DNA of 64,000 bases from Elephas maximus indicus (GCF_024166365.1 NC_064822.1:141180823-141244822); one strand, 5' to 3'. Positions 47,163 to 59,245 are shown, counted from the stretch's first letter. Notes: a model not told the origin generated them from the letters alone. Numbers and translations are program-made.

Positions 47163-48354
47163 ATGGCTCAGAGACAACAGTCAATATCAAATCACATAAA
47201 GAAACAGAACATAATCACTTTAACAAGCTCTGAAAACAAAGAATCAAGGGATCTTCTGGATAAAGGTGCTTCCTTGGAACTAAAGGATACAGAATACAAA
47301 ATATTAATGTACAGAACTCTTCAAGACATCAGGCATGAGATCAAGAAGGAGATTAGGCCATATGCAGAACAAGCCAAGGAACACACAGATAAAGCAGTTG
47401 GAGAAACTAAAAAGGTTATTCAAGAACAATGAAAAATTTAATAAGCTACAAGAATCCATAGAGAGACAGCAATCAGCAATTCAGAAGATTAACAATAAAA
47501 TTACAGAATCAGACAACTCAATAGGAAGTCATAGAAGCAGAATTGAGCAAGTGGAAGGTAGAATTGGTAAGCTTGAAGATAAAGCTCTTGGCACCAACAT
47601 ATTTGAAGAAAAATCAGATAAAAGAATTTTAAAAAATGAAGAAAACTTAAGAATCATGTGGAGCTCTATCAAGAGAAATAACCTATGAGTGACTGAAGTA
47701 CCAAAACAAGGAGGGATAACAGAAAATACAGAAAGAATTCTTGAAAATTTGTTGGCAGAAAACTTCCCTGATATCATGAAAGATGAGAAGATATCTATCC
47801 AAGATGCTCATCGAACTCTATATAAGGTAGATTTTAAAAGAAAGTCACCAAGGTATATTATAATCAAACTTGCCAAAACCAAAGATAAGGAGAGAATTTT
47901 AAGAGGAGCTAGGGATAAATGAAAATTCACCTAATAAGGACAGTCAATAAGAATAAGCTTGGACTACTCAGCAGAAACCATGCAGCAAGAAGGCAGTGGG
48001 ATGACTTATATAAAGCACTGAAGGAAAAAAAATTGCCAGCCAAGAATCATATATCCAGCAAAAATGTTTCTCAAATATGAAGGCAAAATTAGGACATTTC
48101 CAGAAAAACAGAAGTTTAGGGGATTCGTAAAAACCAAACCAAAGACTACAAGAAATACTAAAAGGATTGCTCTGGTTAGAAAACCAATAATATCAGATAT
48201 CAACCCAAGACTAGAACACTGGACAGAGCAATCAGATGTCAACCTAGACAGGGAAATCACAAAAATGAATCAAGATAAAAAAATGCTCAAAACAGGGAAA
48301 CAGCTATGTCATTATGTAAAAGAAGACAACACTAAAACAATAAAGAGGGATTAA
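47163..48354 (+). pseudogene. L1 ORF1 (RNA-binding coiled-coil protein), broken
   Basis: ORF1p normally trimerises through an N-terminal coiled coil and coats the L1 RNA through an RRM and C-terminal domain. Here an opening frame runs 47163-47432 and then shifts frame near 47425-47435. The second frame continues with a heptad-rich part (residues SIGSHRSRIEQVEGRIGKLED, about 47521-47585), the RRM region (NNL...VTEVPK; ENFPDIMKDEKISIQDAHR; RYIIIKLAKTKDKERIL) and the C-terminal part (CQPRIIYPAKMFLKYEGKIR, about 48036-48095). TGA codons break it at about 47686 and 47920. It keeps the usual L1 order, and its length (~397 codons) slightly exceeds human ORF1p. Confidence 0.85.
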
Positions 48355-48631
48355 AAAAATGTAGCCATAGATCTTTCATATGGAGAGAAAGACAAAGTGT
48401 TAAAGTTAGATTTAAACTTAGGAAAATAGGGGCAAATATTAAAGTAAATACAAAGTAGAATAACAATCCTACTCATCAAAATAAAATTAAAGAAAAAAAT
48501 AGAGACTCAGCAGAAACAAAATCAAATGCAATGAATTACAGGAAAAGACAATATGTAAAGAAAAACTACTGAGCACAAAAAATTAAGAGGGGAAAAGAAA
48601 CTGTCAACAACACAAAAAAAAAGACATCAAA

Positions 48632-51600
48632 ATGACAGCACTAAACTCATACCTATCCATAATTACACTGAATGTAAATGGACTAAATGTACCAAAAAAG
48701 AGTCAGAAAGTGGCAGAATGGATTAAAAAACACGATCTGTCTATATGCTGCTTACAAGAGACACACCTTAGACTTAGAGACACCAACAAACTAAAACTCA
48801 AAGGATGGAAAAAAATATATCAAGCAAACAACAATCAAAAAGAATAGGAGTGACAATATTAATTTCTGACAAAATAGACTTTAAAATTAAATCCACCACA
48901 AAGAATAAGGAAGAACACTATATAATGATTAAAGGGATAATATACCAGGAGGATACAACCATTGAATATTTATCTACCCACTGACAGGGCTGCAAGATAC
49001 ATAAAACAGACTCTAACAGCATTGAAAATTGAGATAGACAGGGCAACAATTATAGTAGGAGACTTCAGCACACCACTTTCGGTAAAGGACAGAAAATCCA
49101 GAAAGAAGCTCAATAAAGACACGGAAGATCTAAATGCCACAATCAGCCAACTTGACCTCATAGACATGTACAGAACAATCCACCCAATGACAGCCAAATA
49201 TGCTTTCTTTTCCAACACACATGGAACATTCTCTAGAATAGACCACTTATTAGGTCATAAAACAAGCCTTAGCGAAATTCGAAACACTGAAATATTACAA
49301 AGCATCTTCTCAGACCATAAGGCCATAAAAGTTGAAATCAATAACAGAAAAAGCAGGAAAAGAAATCAAACACTTGGAAACTGAACAATCCCTTGCTCAA
49401 AAAGGAGTGGGTTATAGAAGACATCAAGGATGGCATAAAGAAATTTATAGAATCCATTGAGAATGAAAACACTTTCTGTCAGAACTTCTGGGACACAGTG
49501 AAAGCAGTTCTTAGAGGTCAATTTATATCAATAAATGCACACATACAAAAAGAAGAAAGAGCCCAAATCAAAGAATTATCCCTACAACTTTAACAAATAG
49601 AAAGAGAGCAACAAAAGAAACCCTCAGGCACCAAAGGAAAGCAAATAATAAAAATTAGAGCAGAATTAAATGAAATAGAGAACAGAAAAACAATTGAAAG
49701 AATTAACAAGACCAAAAGCTGGTTCTTTGAAAAAGTCAACAAAATTGATAAACCACTGGCCAAACTGACAAAAGAAAAACAGGAGAGGAAGCAAATAATG
49801 CACAAAAGAAATGAGATGGGTGATATTACAACAGACCCAACTGAAATTAAAAGAATATCAGTTTACTATGAAAAATTACACTCTAACAAATGTGAAAATC
49901 TAGAAGAAATGGCTGAATTTCTGGAAACACACTACCTACTGAAACTAACAGAGAGGTAGAACAACTAAATAAACCCATAACAAAAGAAGATTGAAAAGGT
50001 AATTTAAAAACTTCCAAAAAAAAAAAGCCCTGGCCTGGACGGCTTCACTGCAGAGTTCTACCAAACTTTCAGAGAAGAGTTAACACCACTACTACTAAAC
50101 GTATTTCAGAGCACAGAAAAGGACGGAATACTCCCAAACTCATTCTATGAAGCCACCACATCCCTGATACCAAAACCAGGTAAAGACACCACAAAAAAAG
50201 AAAATTACAAACCTATATCCCTCATGAACTTAGATGCAAAAATCCTCAAAAAAATTCTAACTGATAGAATTCAACAATAAATCAAAAAAATAATTCACCA
50301 TGACCAAGTGGGATTCATACCAGGTATGCAGGGATGGTTCAATATTAGAAAAACAATTAATGTAATCCATCATATAAATAAAACCAAAGACAAGAACCAC
50401 ATGATCTTATCAATTGATGCAGAAAAGGCATTTGACAAAGTTCAACACCCATTCATGATAAAAACTCTGAGCAAAATAAGAATAGAAGGATAAATCCTCA
50501 ACATAATAAAGGGCATTTATACGAAGCCAACAGCCAACATCACCCTAAATGGCGAGAGCCTGAAAACATTCCCACTGAGATGGGGAAACAGACAAGGATG
50601 CCCTTTATCACCACTCTTATTCAACATTATGCTAGAGGTCCTAGCCAGAGCAATTAGGTTAGGTAAAGAAATAAAGGGGACCCAGATTGTTAAGGAAGAA
50701 ATAAATGTATCTCTAGTTGCAGAGGACAAAATGTTATACACAGAAAACCCTAAGGCATCCTCAAGAAAACTACTGAAACTAATAGAAGAGTTCAGCAGAG
50801 GATCAGGAAACGTGATAAACATTAAAAAATCCGTTGGATTCCTCTACACCGACAAAGAACACTGAAGAGAAAATCACCAAATCAATACCATTTACAGTAG
50901 TCCCAAAGAAGATAAAATGCTTAGCAATAAAACTTCCCAGAAACATAAAAGACCTATACAAAGAAAACTATAAGACACTACTGCAAGAAACCAAAAGAGA
51001 CCTGCGTAAGTGGAAAAACATACCTTGCTCATGGACAGGAAGACTTAACGTTGTCAAAATGTCTATGCTACCAAAAGCCATCTATAGATACAATGCAATT
51101 CTAATCCAAATTCCAACAACACTTTCCAATGAGATGGAGAAAGAAATCATCACTTCGTATGGAAGGGAAAGAGGCCCCGGATAAGTAAAGCATTATCGAA
51201 AAAGAAGAACATAGTGGAAGGCCTCACTCTACCTGATTTTAGAACCTATTATACAGCCACAGTAGTCAAAGCAGCCTGGTACTTGTACAACAGGTACATA
51301 GACCAATAGAGCAGAATTGAGAATCCAGACATAAGTCAATCCACATATGAGCAGCTGGTATTTGACAAAGGCCCAAATTCAGTTAAATGAGGAAAAGACA
51401 GTCTGTTTAACAAATGGTGCTGGCATAACTGGATATCCAGCTGCAAAAAAATGAAACAAGACCGATACCTCACACCATGTACAAAAACTAACTAAAAATG
51501 GATTGAAGACCTAAATATAAAATCTAAAACAATAAAGATCATGGAAGAAAAAATAGGGACAATGTTAGGAGCCCTAATACATGGCATAAACAGTATACAA

Positions 51601-52430
51601 AACATTACTAACAATGCAGAAGAGAAACTAGATAACTGGGCTCTCCTAAAAATCAAACACCGATCCTCATCCAAAGTCCTCACCAAAAGAGTAAAGATTA
51701 CCTACGGACTGGGAAAAAGTTCTTAGCTATGACATTTCGGATCAGCATCTGATCCCTAAAATCTACATGATACCGCAAAAACTCAACTACAAAAAGACAA
51801 GTAACCCAATTAAAAAATGGACAAAGGATATGAACAGGCACTTCACTCAAGAAGATGTTCAGGTAGCTAACAAATACATGAGGAAATGCTCAGGATCATT
51901 AGCCATTAGAGAAATACAAATCAAAACTACAATGAGATTCCGTCTCACCGCAACAAGGCTGGCATTAATCCAAAAAACACAAAATAATAAATGTTGGAGA
52001 GGTTGTGGAGAGACTGGAACACTTATATATACACTGCTGGTTGGAATGTAAAATGGTACAACCACTTTGGAATTCAATTTGGTGCTTCCTTAAAAAGCTA
52101 GAAATAGACCTACCATACGATCCAGCAATCCCACTCCTTGCAATATATCCTAGAGAAATAACAGCCTTTACGTGAACAGATATATGCACACCCATGTTCA
52201 CTGCAGCATTGTTTACAATAGCAAAAAGATGGAAGTAACCAAGGTGCCCATCAGTGGATGAATGGATAAATAAATTATGGTATATTCACACAATGGAATA
52301 CTATGAATTGATAAAGAACAATGATGAATCCATGAAACATTTCATAACATGGAGGAATCTGGAAGGCATCATGCTTTGTGAAATTAGTCAGTTGCAAAAG
52401 GACAAATATTGTATGGGACCACTACTATAA
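48632..52430 (+). pseudogene. L1 ORF2 (endonuclease-reverse transcriptase), broken
   Basis: The N-terminal endonuclease is recognisable: LNVNGLN, LQETHLR, GDFSTPLS (normally GDFN, so the catalytic Asn has become Ser) and SDHKAIK near 49308. The frame shifts twice between about 48840 and 48962. The reverse transcriptase has the fingers/palm motifs [24 protein letters not shown] (motif A Asp kept), [10 protein letters not shown], then [10 protein letters not shown] (about 50713-50742) where the FADD-like active-site pair is changed to A-E-D. A stop follows IEG (50491-50493). A C-terminal Cys-rich part (NNKCWRGCGETGT, about 51990) and the text to ~52430 persist. It is dead several times over. 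Confidence 0.88.
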
Positions 52431-53454
52431 GAACTTGAAAAATAGTTTAAACAGAGAAGAAAATATTCTTTGATGGTTATGAGAGCGGGGAGGAAGGGAG
52501 GGAGGTAAAACGGTATTCACTAATTAGATAATAGATAAGAACTATTTTAGGTGAAGGGAGAGACAACATACAATACAGAAGAGGTCAGCACAACTGGACT
52601 AAACTAAAAGCAAAGAAGTTTCCTGAATAAACTAAACGTTTCAAAGGTCAGCATAGCAGGGACGGGGTTTGGGGACCATGGTTTCAGGGGACATCTAAGT
52701 GAATTGGCATGATAAAATCTGTTAAGAAAACATTCTGCATCCCACTTTGGAGAGTGGTGTCTGGGGTCTTAAACACTAGCAAGTGGCCATCTAAGATGCA
52801 TCAATGAGTCTCAACCCACCTGGATCAAAGGAAAATGAAGAACACCAAAGACACAAGGTAATGATGATCCCAAGAGACAGAAAGGATCATGTAAACCAGA
52901 GACTACATCAGCCTGAGACCAGAAGAACTAGATGGTGCCTGGCTACATCCAATGACTGCCCTGACAGGGAAGACAACAGAGAACTCCTGAGGGAGTGGGA
53001 GAGCAGTAGGACACAGACCTCAAATTCTTATAAAAAGACCAGACTTAATGGTCTGACTGAGACTGGAAGGGCCCTGGAGGTCATGGTCCCCAGACCTTCT
53101 CTTAATCCAAGACAGGAACCATTCCCAAAGCCAACTTTTCAGACAGGGATTGGACTGGACTATGGGATAGAAAATGATACTGGTGAAGTGTGAGCTTCTG
53201 GGATCAAGTAGACACATGAGACTACGTGGGCAGCTCCTGTCTGCAGAAGAGATGACAGGCCAGAGAGGGTCAGAAGCTGGCTGAGTGGACATGAAAATAG
53301 AGAGTGGAGGGAAGGAGTGTGCTGTCTCATTAGAGGGGGAGCAACTAGGAGTATATAGCAAGGTGTATGTAAGTTTTTGATTGAGAGACTGACTTGGTTT
53401 GTAAGCTTTCCCTTAAAGCACAATAAAAGTAAAAAAAAAAAAAAAGAAAAAGAA
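52431..53454 (+). other. L1 3' UTR
   Basis: This continues from the ORF2 end through gaccatggtttcaggggacatctaagtgaattggcat, then ggagagtggtgtctggggtcttaaacactagc, to aagcacaataaaag and the A-rich tail. A 130-codon frame inside it is listed separately. Confidence 0.8.
52804..53193 (+). other. Open frame of 129 codons in the L1 3' UTR
   Basis: The frame opens at ATG 52804 (just after an in-frame TAA at 52792) and stays open to a TGA at 53191-53193, inside a 3' UTR. The product is polar, with Arg/Lys/Gln-rich N-terminal two thirds (for example MIPRDRKDHVNQRLHQPETR) and a Pro/Phe-rich C-terminal part. It resembles no L1 protein or domain that I know. The copy's own ORF1 and ORF2 are full of stops while this frame is not, although a stretch this long can survive by chance in a G+C-richer segment. 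It could be an uncharacterised L1 frame or simply untranslated. Confidence 0.35.
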
Positions 53455-53559
53455 AATGGTATATATGAGAACTAAGAACGAGATATAAGAAATAAGAACA
53501 AGGAATAATATGAATAAGCATTGTTCAAGCATTCTTATATAGAATGAGCTTATTTCTCT

Positions 53560-53733
53560 CTGGTAGTGCAGTAGTTAAGTGTATGGCTGCTAACCAAAAG
53601 GTCATCAGTTCAAATCTACCAGCTGCTCTTTGGAAACCCTGCAGGGCAGTTCTACTCTGTCCTGTAGGGTCATTATGAATCGGGATCTACTCAACAGCAA
53701 TGGGTTTTTTTTTTGCTTGTTTGTTTTTTTGTG
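53560..53733 (+). mobile_element. AfroSINE, short form, 7-bp TSD
   Basis: The head is ctggtagtgcagtagttaagt, the B box is gttcaaatc, and the tail is cattatgaatcgggatctactcaacagcaatgggttttttttttgc. Flanking tttctct occurs at 53553-53559 and 53734-53740. It lies about 105 bp after the L1. A (TG)n run follows at 53749-53762. Confidence 0.87.
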
Positions 53734-53965
53734 TTTCTCTTATTTTATGTGTGTGTGTGTGTGATGTACTCTGTTCCCTGATGAGTTAGTAATGCTCATG
53801 CACGTTTAAAAGTGAGACGTGAGATTCGGGGTAAAATGGCTCCCTTTATTCAATTCATAGAACTTTCTCTTGACTCCATAGAAATGTAGTTTTCATCACA
53901 TAGAAGAAAACAAAACCAGATATAGCATGGTAAAAAGGAATTTAAGTTCTGTATTAATATTGTTG

Positions 53966-54161
53966 CCCTGGTGGTGCAGTTGTTAAGCACTCAGCTGCTA
54001 ACTGAAAGGTCAACTGTTTAAACCACCAGCCACTCTGTGGGAGGAAGATGTGACAGTCTGCTCCCATAAAGTTTTACAGCCTTGGAACCCTGATGAGACA
54101 GTTCTACCCTGTCCTATAGGGTCGCTATGAGTAGAAATCGACTCAATGGCAATGGAATTTT
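53966..54161 (+). mobile_element. AfroSINE, long form, perfect 8-bp TSD
   Basis: The head is cctggtggtgcagttgttaagc and the B box is gtttaaacc, slightly off consensus. The central part is gaggaagatgtgacagtctgctccc, and the tail is gctatgagtagaaatcgactcaatggcaatgg. The repeat tattgttg at 53958-53965 and 54162-54169 is perfect. Confidence 0.92.
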
Positions 54162-54469
54162 TATTGTTGTCATGCCTGCAAGTCAACAAACTTTATCCTA
54201 GAGCAATGATTATGTTGATAATTAACCCACATAGCTATATTTTTGCAAAATTGAATAAGAAAAGTGTTAGTTGTTTGGCACTTAAGTTGATGATCATTGG
54301 GTGAATTTTTAAAATAGGTTATAAGGGACTGTTAAAAGGATCCATGGATTGAAAATAACTAGTTAATTTTTCTGCTGGTTTTATCTATTAAAGATGCTAC
54401 ATTAATTATGTGGTTGTTGTCAAAATAACATATAAAATCATAAAAATAACCAATTACTGTACTTTATAG

Positions 54470-54958
54470 CAGGGCTTTGAACCTGTTCTTCCTGGTTCAG
54501 TCATGGCCAAGAAAGTGAAACCTGAACAGATCCAAATTTTTAAAATGTGAGTGAACCAGAACGATAACAGGAAGGGGAAAAATTATAGGTTGAAGCCTGA
54601 TGCTAGAAACTTTTAATGTCTTTCTGGGAAAACAAGGGCAGTGTACACACTGCACAGCAGCCAAATCTCTTGACCTGCAGACTCAGAAACAGTGGTGCCC
54701 CACTCAAAGATGGCGGCCGACTGCACTGCTTTGAATGTGTGTCACTCTCCACAGCCCTGGAAATAATACAATCTCTTGTGTCAGGCACCTGAAAGGGCTC
54801 CCTACACCTCTTCCAGGTCTCCCATGCCAGGGCTTTGACCTGTAATTTTTCCCATTTTGGTTATCAGTCTGCTTCATTCAAATTTTAAAAAAATTCATCT
54901 GTTCCTATTTCGTTTCATTGGCCATGGCTGAACCAGTTAGAATCTGATTGAAGCCTTG
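54470..54958. mobile_element. hAT-like MITE with ~60-bp inverted ends, 8-bp TSD
   Basis: A 489-bp element begins cagggctttgaacctg and ends gattgaagccttg. The first 60 bp and the reverse complement of the last 60 bp align without gaps at 43 of 60 positions; the stretch ctggttcagtcatggccaa / ctggttcagccatggccaa is the best kept. A perfect 8-bp duplication ctttatag lies at 54462-54469 and 54959-54966. An 8-bp duplication and a CAGGG-type tip fit the hAT superfamily. The interior has no transposase frame: the 61-codon minus-strand frame 54603-54788 carries no recognised motif. I do not recall a named family with these ends. Confidence 0.85.
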
Positions 54959-54966
54959 CTTTATAG

Positions 54967-57900
54967 CCACTTATTTTTGGTGTAATATCCCTACAATTTA
55001 ATATTTCAGGTTGGAAAGTTTAGTAAAATACAGAGGACCCCAGAAGGAACATTAAAAAGTGTAGTATATTTTTGAAATTTTTTAAAAATGAGCCCATTTA
55101 AAAATCAGAATGATAACTGAATAATTGTAAATATGAGAGCTGAGATTACAATCGTTAGAAAAATAAGTAGAGAGAATCAGTGAATCTAAATGCTGGAATG
55201 CTGAATTTATTTAATGGTATATTAACCTAAAGAAATGTTATGAAAAGAAGGTAGTCAATGTGTGCAATACTGTTACTCAACTAAAACTACTCAATATGAT
55301 TGACACATTCTTATATGAAAGCATGCTGAATTCCACAATTACTTTGGGGATTTTTGGAGGACAAAAAGGGAATTGTAGCTTTGACAGAAACTATTTTAAG
55401 TATTTTATTTATTTTATTTATCTGTTTTAACTTAAAATGATAGAGATTATAATATTGATATTTATTGCTGGGTCTCTGAATGCTTTGTATGAACCAGGTG
55501 CTTCTCTAAACTCATTATTCCACAGAACACTTTATAAGAAAGTGATATGCAAATGAAGGAACTGAAACAAGCAGGGATTAAGTAAAGTTGAGGCAGTTTT
55601 CAAAATTAAGACAACATTCGTACGTGACAATTCAATTTTTCTATGTTAAAGTTATTTTATTTTGGAAAAATTAGTTAGATGTTTTAGAAATGATTCTTTA
55701 TTAAACCTTTGAAATTCATTTACAGCCTTAAACTTGGAAGAATTAATAAATCATTTTGTTCACCTTTCTCTAAAACTCTTTGGATACTAATGAAATATGG
55801 CAAAATATATATCATTATACTTAATTTATCAAGAGAAGAAACAGGTTTTTCAGGTTCTTTTTATGTTATTAAAATGGGAGAATCAATGGAACAATATTTA
55901 TTGTTCTTTCTCTGAAATCCTTTGGATCTAATGGAAGATTACATAATGTGATACAGTAAACAATGTAGCAAAATAAGATTTACAATCAGAAAAACAATGG
56001 CAATTGTCTAATGTCGCTAAAAGGTGGATAGTGTAAGAACAATATAGAAGATGTACTTGCTCTATTTTCAGTTTTAAAAAAGGCTAAATAAACATTATTG
56101 ACTATAGGAAGAATAATATAATTAAAATACTTTAATACATAAAGGTAAAACATAATATAATGAGAATTGTCAAATAAATTTGATATCCCTCACTTACAGT
56201 GATTTGGGTTCAGCATAAAGTCAAACCTATTAACTAGGCATTAAATTTATTTTTCTCTCTTATGTTTCCATGACAACTTTAAACCTTAGTGCCTGTAAAA
56301 CATGAACGATTATTTTATCAAAGGCAGTTACTCTTTAAGTATCCCAAATTGTAGTTCACCTTCTCCAGAGGAGCTAGAGTCGTCATTCAAAGACCCCTTT
56401 AATGCTTCTGACTCTTCATAACGCAAAAAATAAAAATAAAAGCTGATGGATGCAAGTACAGGTGTTAGATAGTTTGAGAGTTTCTTAATATGAAACATTG
56501 CACTGACAACATGCTTGTCACAAGGTGATAAAGTCCATTCATATGGCCCCCAGAAAAATTGCTCAAGCCTATCAGCTTTTAACATCCAGTTTCCTGAAAG
56601 TTTGCTTACTTGACATTATAATTGTCGTAAATAAATTATGTTTGGATTATTCACCTTTATGAATGAGGAAAATGCAAGAAGAGGCTTCGTTATATTTATT
56701 TTCTTAAGAATATGCTTTTTGAGATTTACAGGATAAAGCTTGTATTTAATTAGTTTTTTGTTTGTTTATGCATACTTGCTTTCTTGAGTGACATTTCTTA
56801 GCTGGCAAGACCTGAATGAAATCTGCCTGTGAAGTTCACTTTTAAAAAACCTGCAATATTGTTTCACACAAAAGTTGTTTTATTTCAAAAAGCAAAACCT
56901 AAGTTGCCATTGTATTGAATGCTACAGTAGAACTGATTGAAAGACACAAAGAGTAGGGTTAGGAAGGAGCCCTTCTCTGGTTGGAGAATTGTTAACAGTA
57001 GGGTGCCTACGAGAGATATAGCTATATTCACAGAAAGATATCACTGTTTCTATGTAACCCCAACTCATTTTTTAATAGGAAAAGACCACCATCTCCAATC
57101 CAGAGTGTTTAATTACACGAATCATACGTGTAAAATACTATCAAATGAGAAGCTCCAAAAATTAGGGATCCATTGTGGAGACATAAAGCCTAAAAAGGGA
57201 TATAGAATGTTTAGAAGATAATTAGGCTTACAAGAAAGTGATGGAGACATTAATCACTTCCATTTCCAGAACTGAGGAGAGCCTGGAAGAAAATAATTTT
57301 TTGAACAAATTAAGAAATTAAACAAAATTACATTTCACATAGGTAAATAATTAATGTATGGAACCGTGCCAAGAGACAGAAAGGCTGAAAGTATAAATTG
57401 GACTCCAAGGTTTGTATTTTAAACGAGCTTTTAAAGAAAAGTAAGATGTTCTTTCACCTGAGTTTAAAGAAAATCATGCTTTTCTACACAAAACACAGTA
57501 AAATGTAAAATTTGAGGCCAAATATATCGAAAATCATCCCCTGCATAGTATGTTCTGTAGTTTGTTATGTACTTCTTTGCACTTGAATCCTCTTTCATCA
57601 TTGTCCTTACATTGCCATACTTCCTTAAAAGAAACACTAATCCAAACATTTTTGCTTTCATTAAATTGGTAACATTTTTCATGTTTTTCCCTGAAATCAA
57701 TTAGTCTGAACCCATGGTAACTTAGGCAATGAGCTAGTTGCTGGGGTACAGTAGCGAACACATAGACTCAGGCCTCAGGGGGCTTCTACTCTGGGAAGGA
57801 AGACATAGAGTTGATGGCCCATAGCTGCAGCTCAATGAGTGCTATGGAGGTTCACAGACATTTTCTCTAATCCTAAGAACTTTTTTTCAGGAAAATATTA

Positions 57901-58411
57901 TATCCATTTTTTTTTACATGAGAAAACCTGCCTTCTGAATTTTTAAAAAACATCTTCAAATGAAATTTATACACTGTTTTTAAGTATTACAAGTCTTGTG
58001 ATTAGGCAAGACAGAGTTTGTTGAAAGGCTACTGAGTAGCCTTTTTCCATCCCTTTGCATTTCTTAGAATTGGACAGTTCAATAGCAGAAGCAAAATTGC
58101 TAAAACAGGGTCAGGAAAACAAAAAAGGAAAGGAAGGAAGAAAGGGCAAAAGGAAGGAAGAAGAAAAAAATACAGAAATATACAAGTGTGCAATTGTGCT
58201 TTCCAAGTGCAAATCCTAACATACTTGGCACTAAATATTGGTTGAACTGAAATTTTCATTTTTCTAAGTGTATTCATACAAGTTAAAAAGCACTGAAGTA
58301 TTTTATATGGAGCTTCAAGTTAATTAAAAATAGCGATAGAATATTTTGGAAACTGATTATGAATTTTTTTAGGTTTCATATGTTATCCTTGGTAGCATCA
58401 AATGCTCAAGC
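54967..58411. other. AT-rich non-coding stretch
   Basis: No supported exon. A diverged MIR-like antisense piece (gaatgctttgtatgaaccagg...aatgaaggaactgaaacaagcagg) lies at about 55475-55590, and an antisense L2-like piece (gctagttgctggggtacagtagcgaac...gggcttctactctgggaagg) at about 57730-57810. Short frames at 56328-56585 (minus) and 56937-57221 (plus) lack recognisable domains. A purine-rich (GGAA)n tract is at 58118-58175. Confidence 0.5.
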
Positions 58412-58418
58412 CCTATAC

Positions 58419-58559
58419 CTGTTGCCGTGGAGTCTATTCCGACTCATAGTGACCCTGTAGGACAGAGAAGAACCACCCCATAGAGTTTCCAAGGAGTGCC
58501 TGGTGGATTCGAACTGCTGACCTTTTGGTTCGCAGACGTAGCACTTTACTATGCCACCA
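58419..58559 (-). mobile_element. AfroSINE, short form, antisense, 7-bp TSD
   Basis: The plus strand reads ctgttgccgtggagtctattccgactcatagtgacc...ctggtggattcgaactgctgacc...tatgccacca. Direct repeats cctatac lie at 58412-58418 and 58560-58566. Confidence 0.88.
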
Positions 58560-58628
58560 CCTATACTACCTCCTGGGTATTTCCAAAACAAATTAGCAAT
58601 AGTATTGTTACTTATAAGTTACTGAAAA

Positions 58629-59245
58629 CTTTTTTTTTTTTTATTTTAGGTGAATGATTACAGCACAAATCAGTTTTTCATTAAAAAAATTTATACACAA
58701 ATTGTTTTGTGACATCAGTTGCACTTCCCAAAATATATCAGCACTATCCCTTTTTCCCTTTCAATCCTGTCCGTTCATCCAGTGAGTCAGTGTCCATTTA
58801 TCCAGTTTCCCATCCCTTCCTGCCTTTTCATCTTTGCTTTTGGGCAGGTGTTCCCCACTTGGCTTCTTATACTTGATTGAACTAAGAAGCCTTTTCCTGA
58901 AGTGTATTATTGTTTATTTTATAGGCCAGTCTAATCTTTGGCTGAAAGGTAGACTTCAGGAGTGGCTTCAGTTCTGAATTAGAAGAGTGTCTGGGGCCAT
59001 TGTCTCAGCAGTTCCTCCAGTCACCACCATCAGACCAGTAAGTCTGGTCTTTTTGGTGAATTTGAGTTTTGTTCTACATTTTTCTCCTACTCTGTCTGGG
59101 ACCCTCTATTATGATCCCTGCCAGAGTGGTTGGTGGTGGTATGTAGGCACCATCTAGTTCTGGGCTCCAGCTGGTAGAGGCTGTGGTTCGTGTGGTCCAA
59201 AAGCCTCAAAGGAGAGATGACTTGGAAAAGAGTAAACAATCCATT
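58629..59245 (-). mobile_element. L1 3' UTR fragment, antisense, 5'-truncated
   Basis: A poly(T) at 58629-58642 (the A-tail reversed) is followed by ttttaggtgaatgattacagc...ttgttttgtgacatcagttgcacttccc...ggcaggtgttccccacttgg...ctaatctttggctgaaaggtagacttcaggagtgg...agaccagtaagtctggtc...gaccctctattatgatccctgcc...ggcaccatctagttctgggctcc. This is the antisense of a placental-mammal L1 3' UTR, related to but not the same subfamily as the L1 at 45.9 kb. Confidence 0.82.

Larger units (their letters stand above)
45900..53454 (+). mobile_element. Full-length L1 (LINE-1), decayed
   Basis: About 7.55 kb with a 5' UTR (45900-47160), ORF1, a short spacer (48355-48631), ORF2, a 3' UTR of about 1 kb, and an AATAAA at 53422-53427 followed by an A-rich tail. 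An 11-bp direct repeat aatggtatata lies at 45889-45899 and 53455-53465, perfect, which shows a complete single insertion. Both main frames have several stops and frameshifts, so it cannot move. The 3' UTR text (gtgtctggggtcttaaa...) matches the elephant-type L1 that I remember. Confidence 0.93.

Noticed and set aside
56937-57221. 94-codon plus frame, considered as a pseudogene
   Set aside because: No domain or homologous family came to mind and no splice sites fit; it could be chance in AT-rich DNA. Not listed as a gene.
57464-57761. Two overlapping minus frames (78 and 75 codons)
   Set aside because: They overlap out of frame, have no recognised motif, and their upstream part falls near an L2-like piece.
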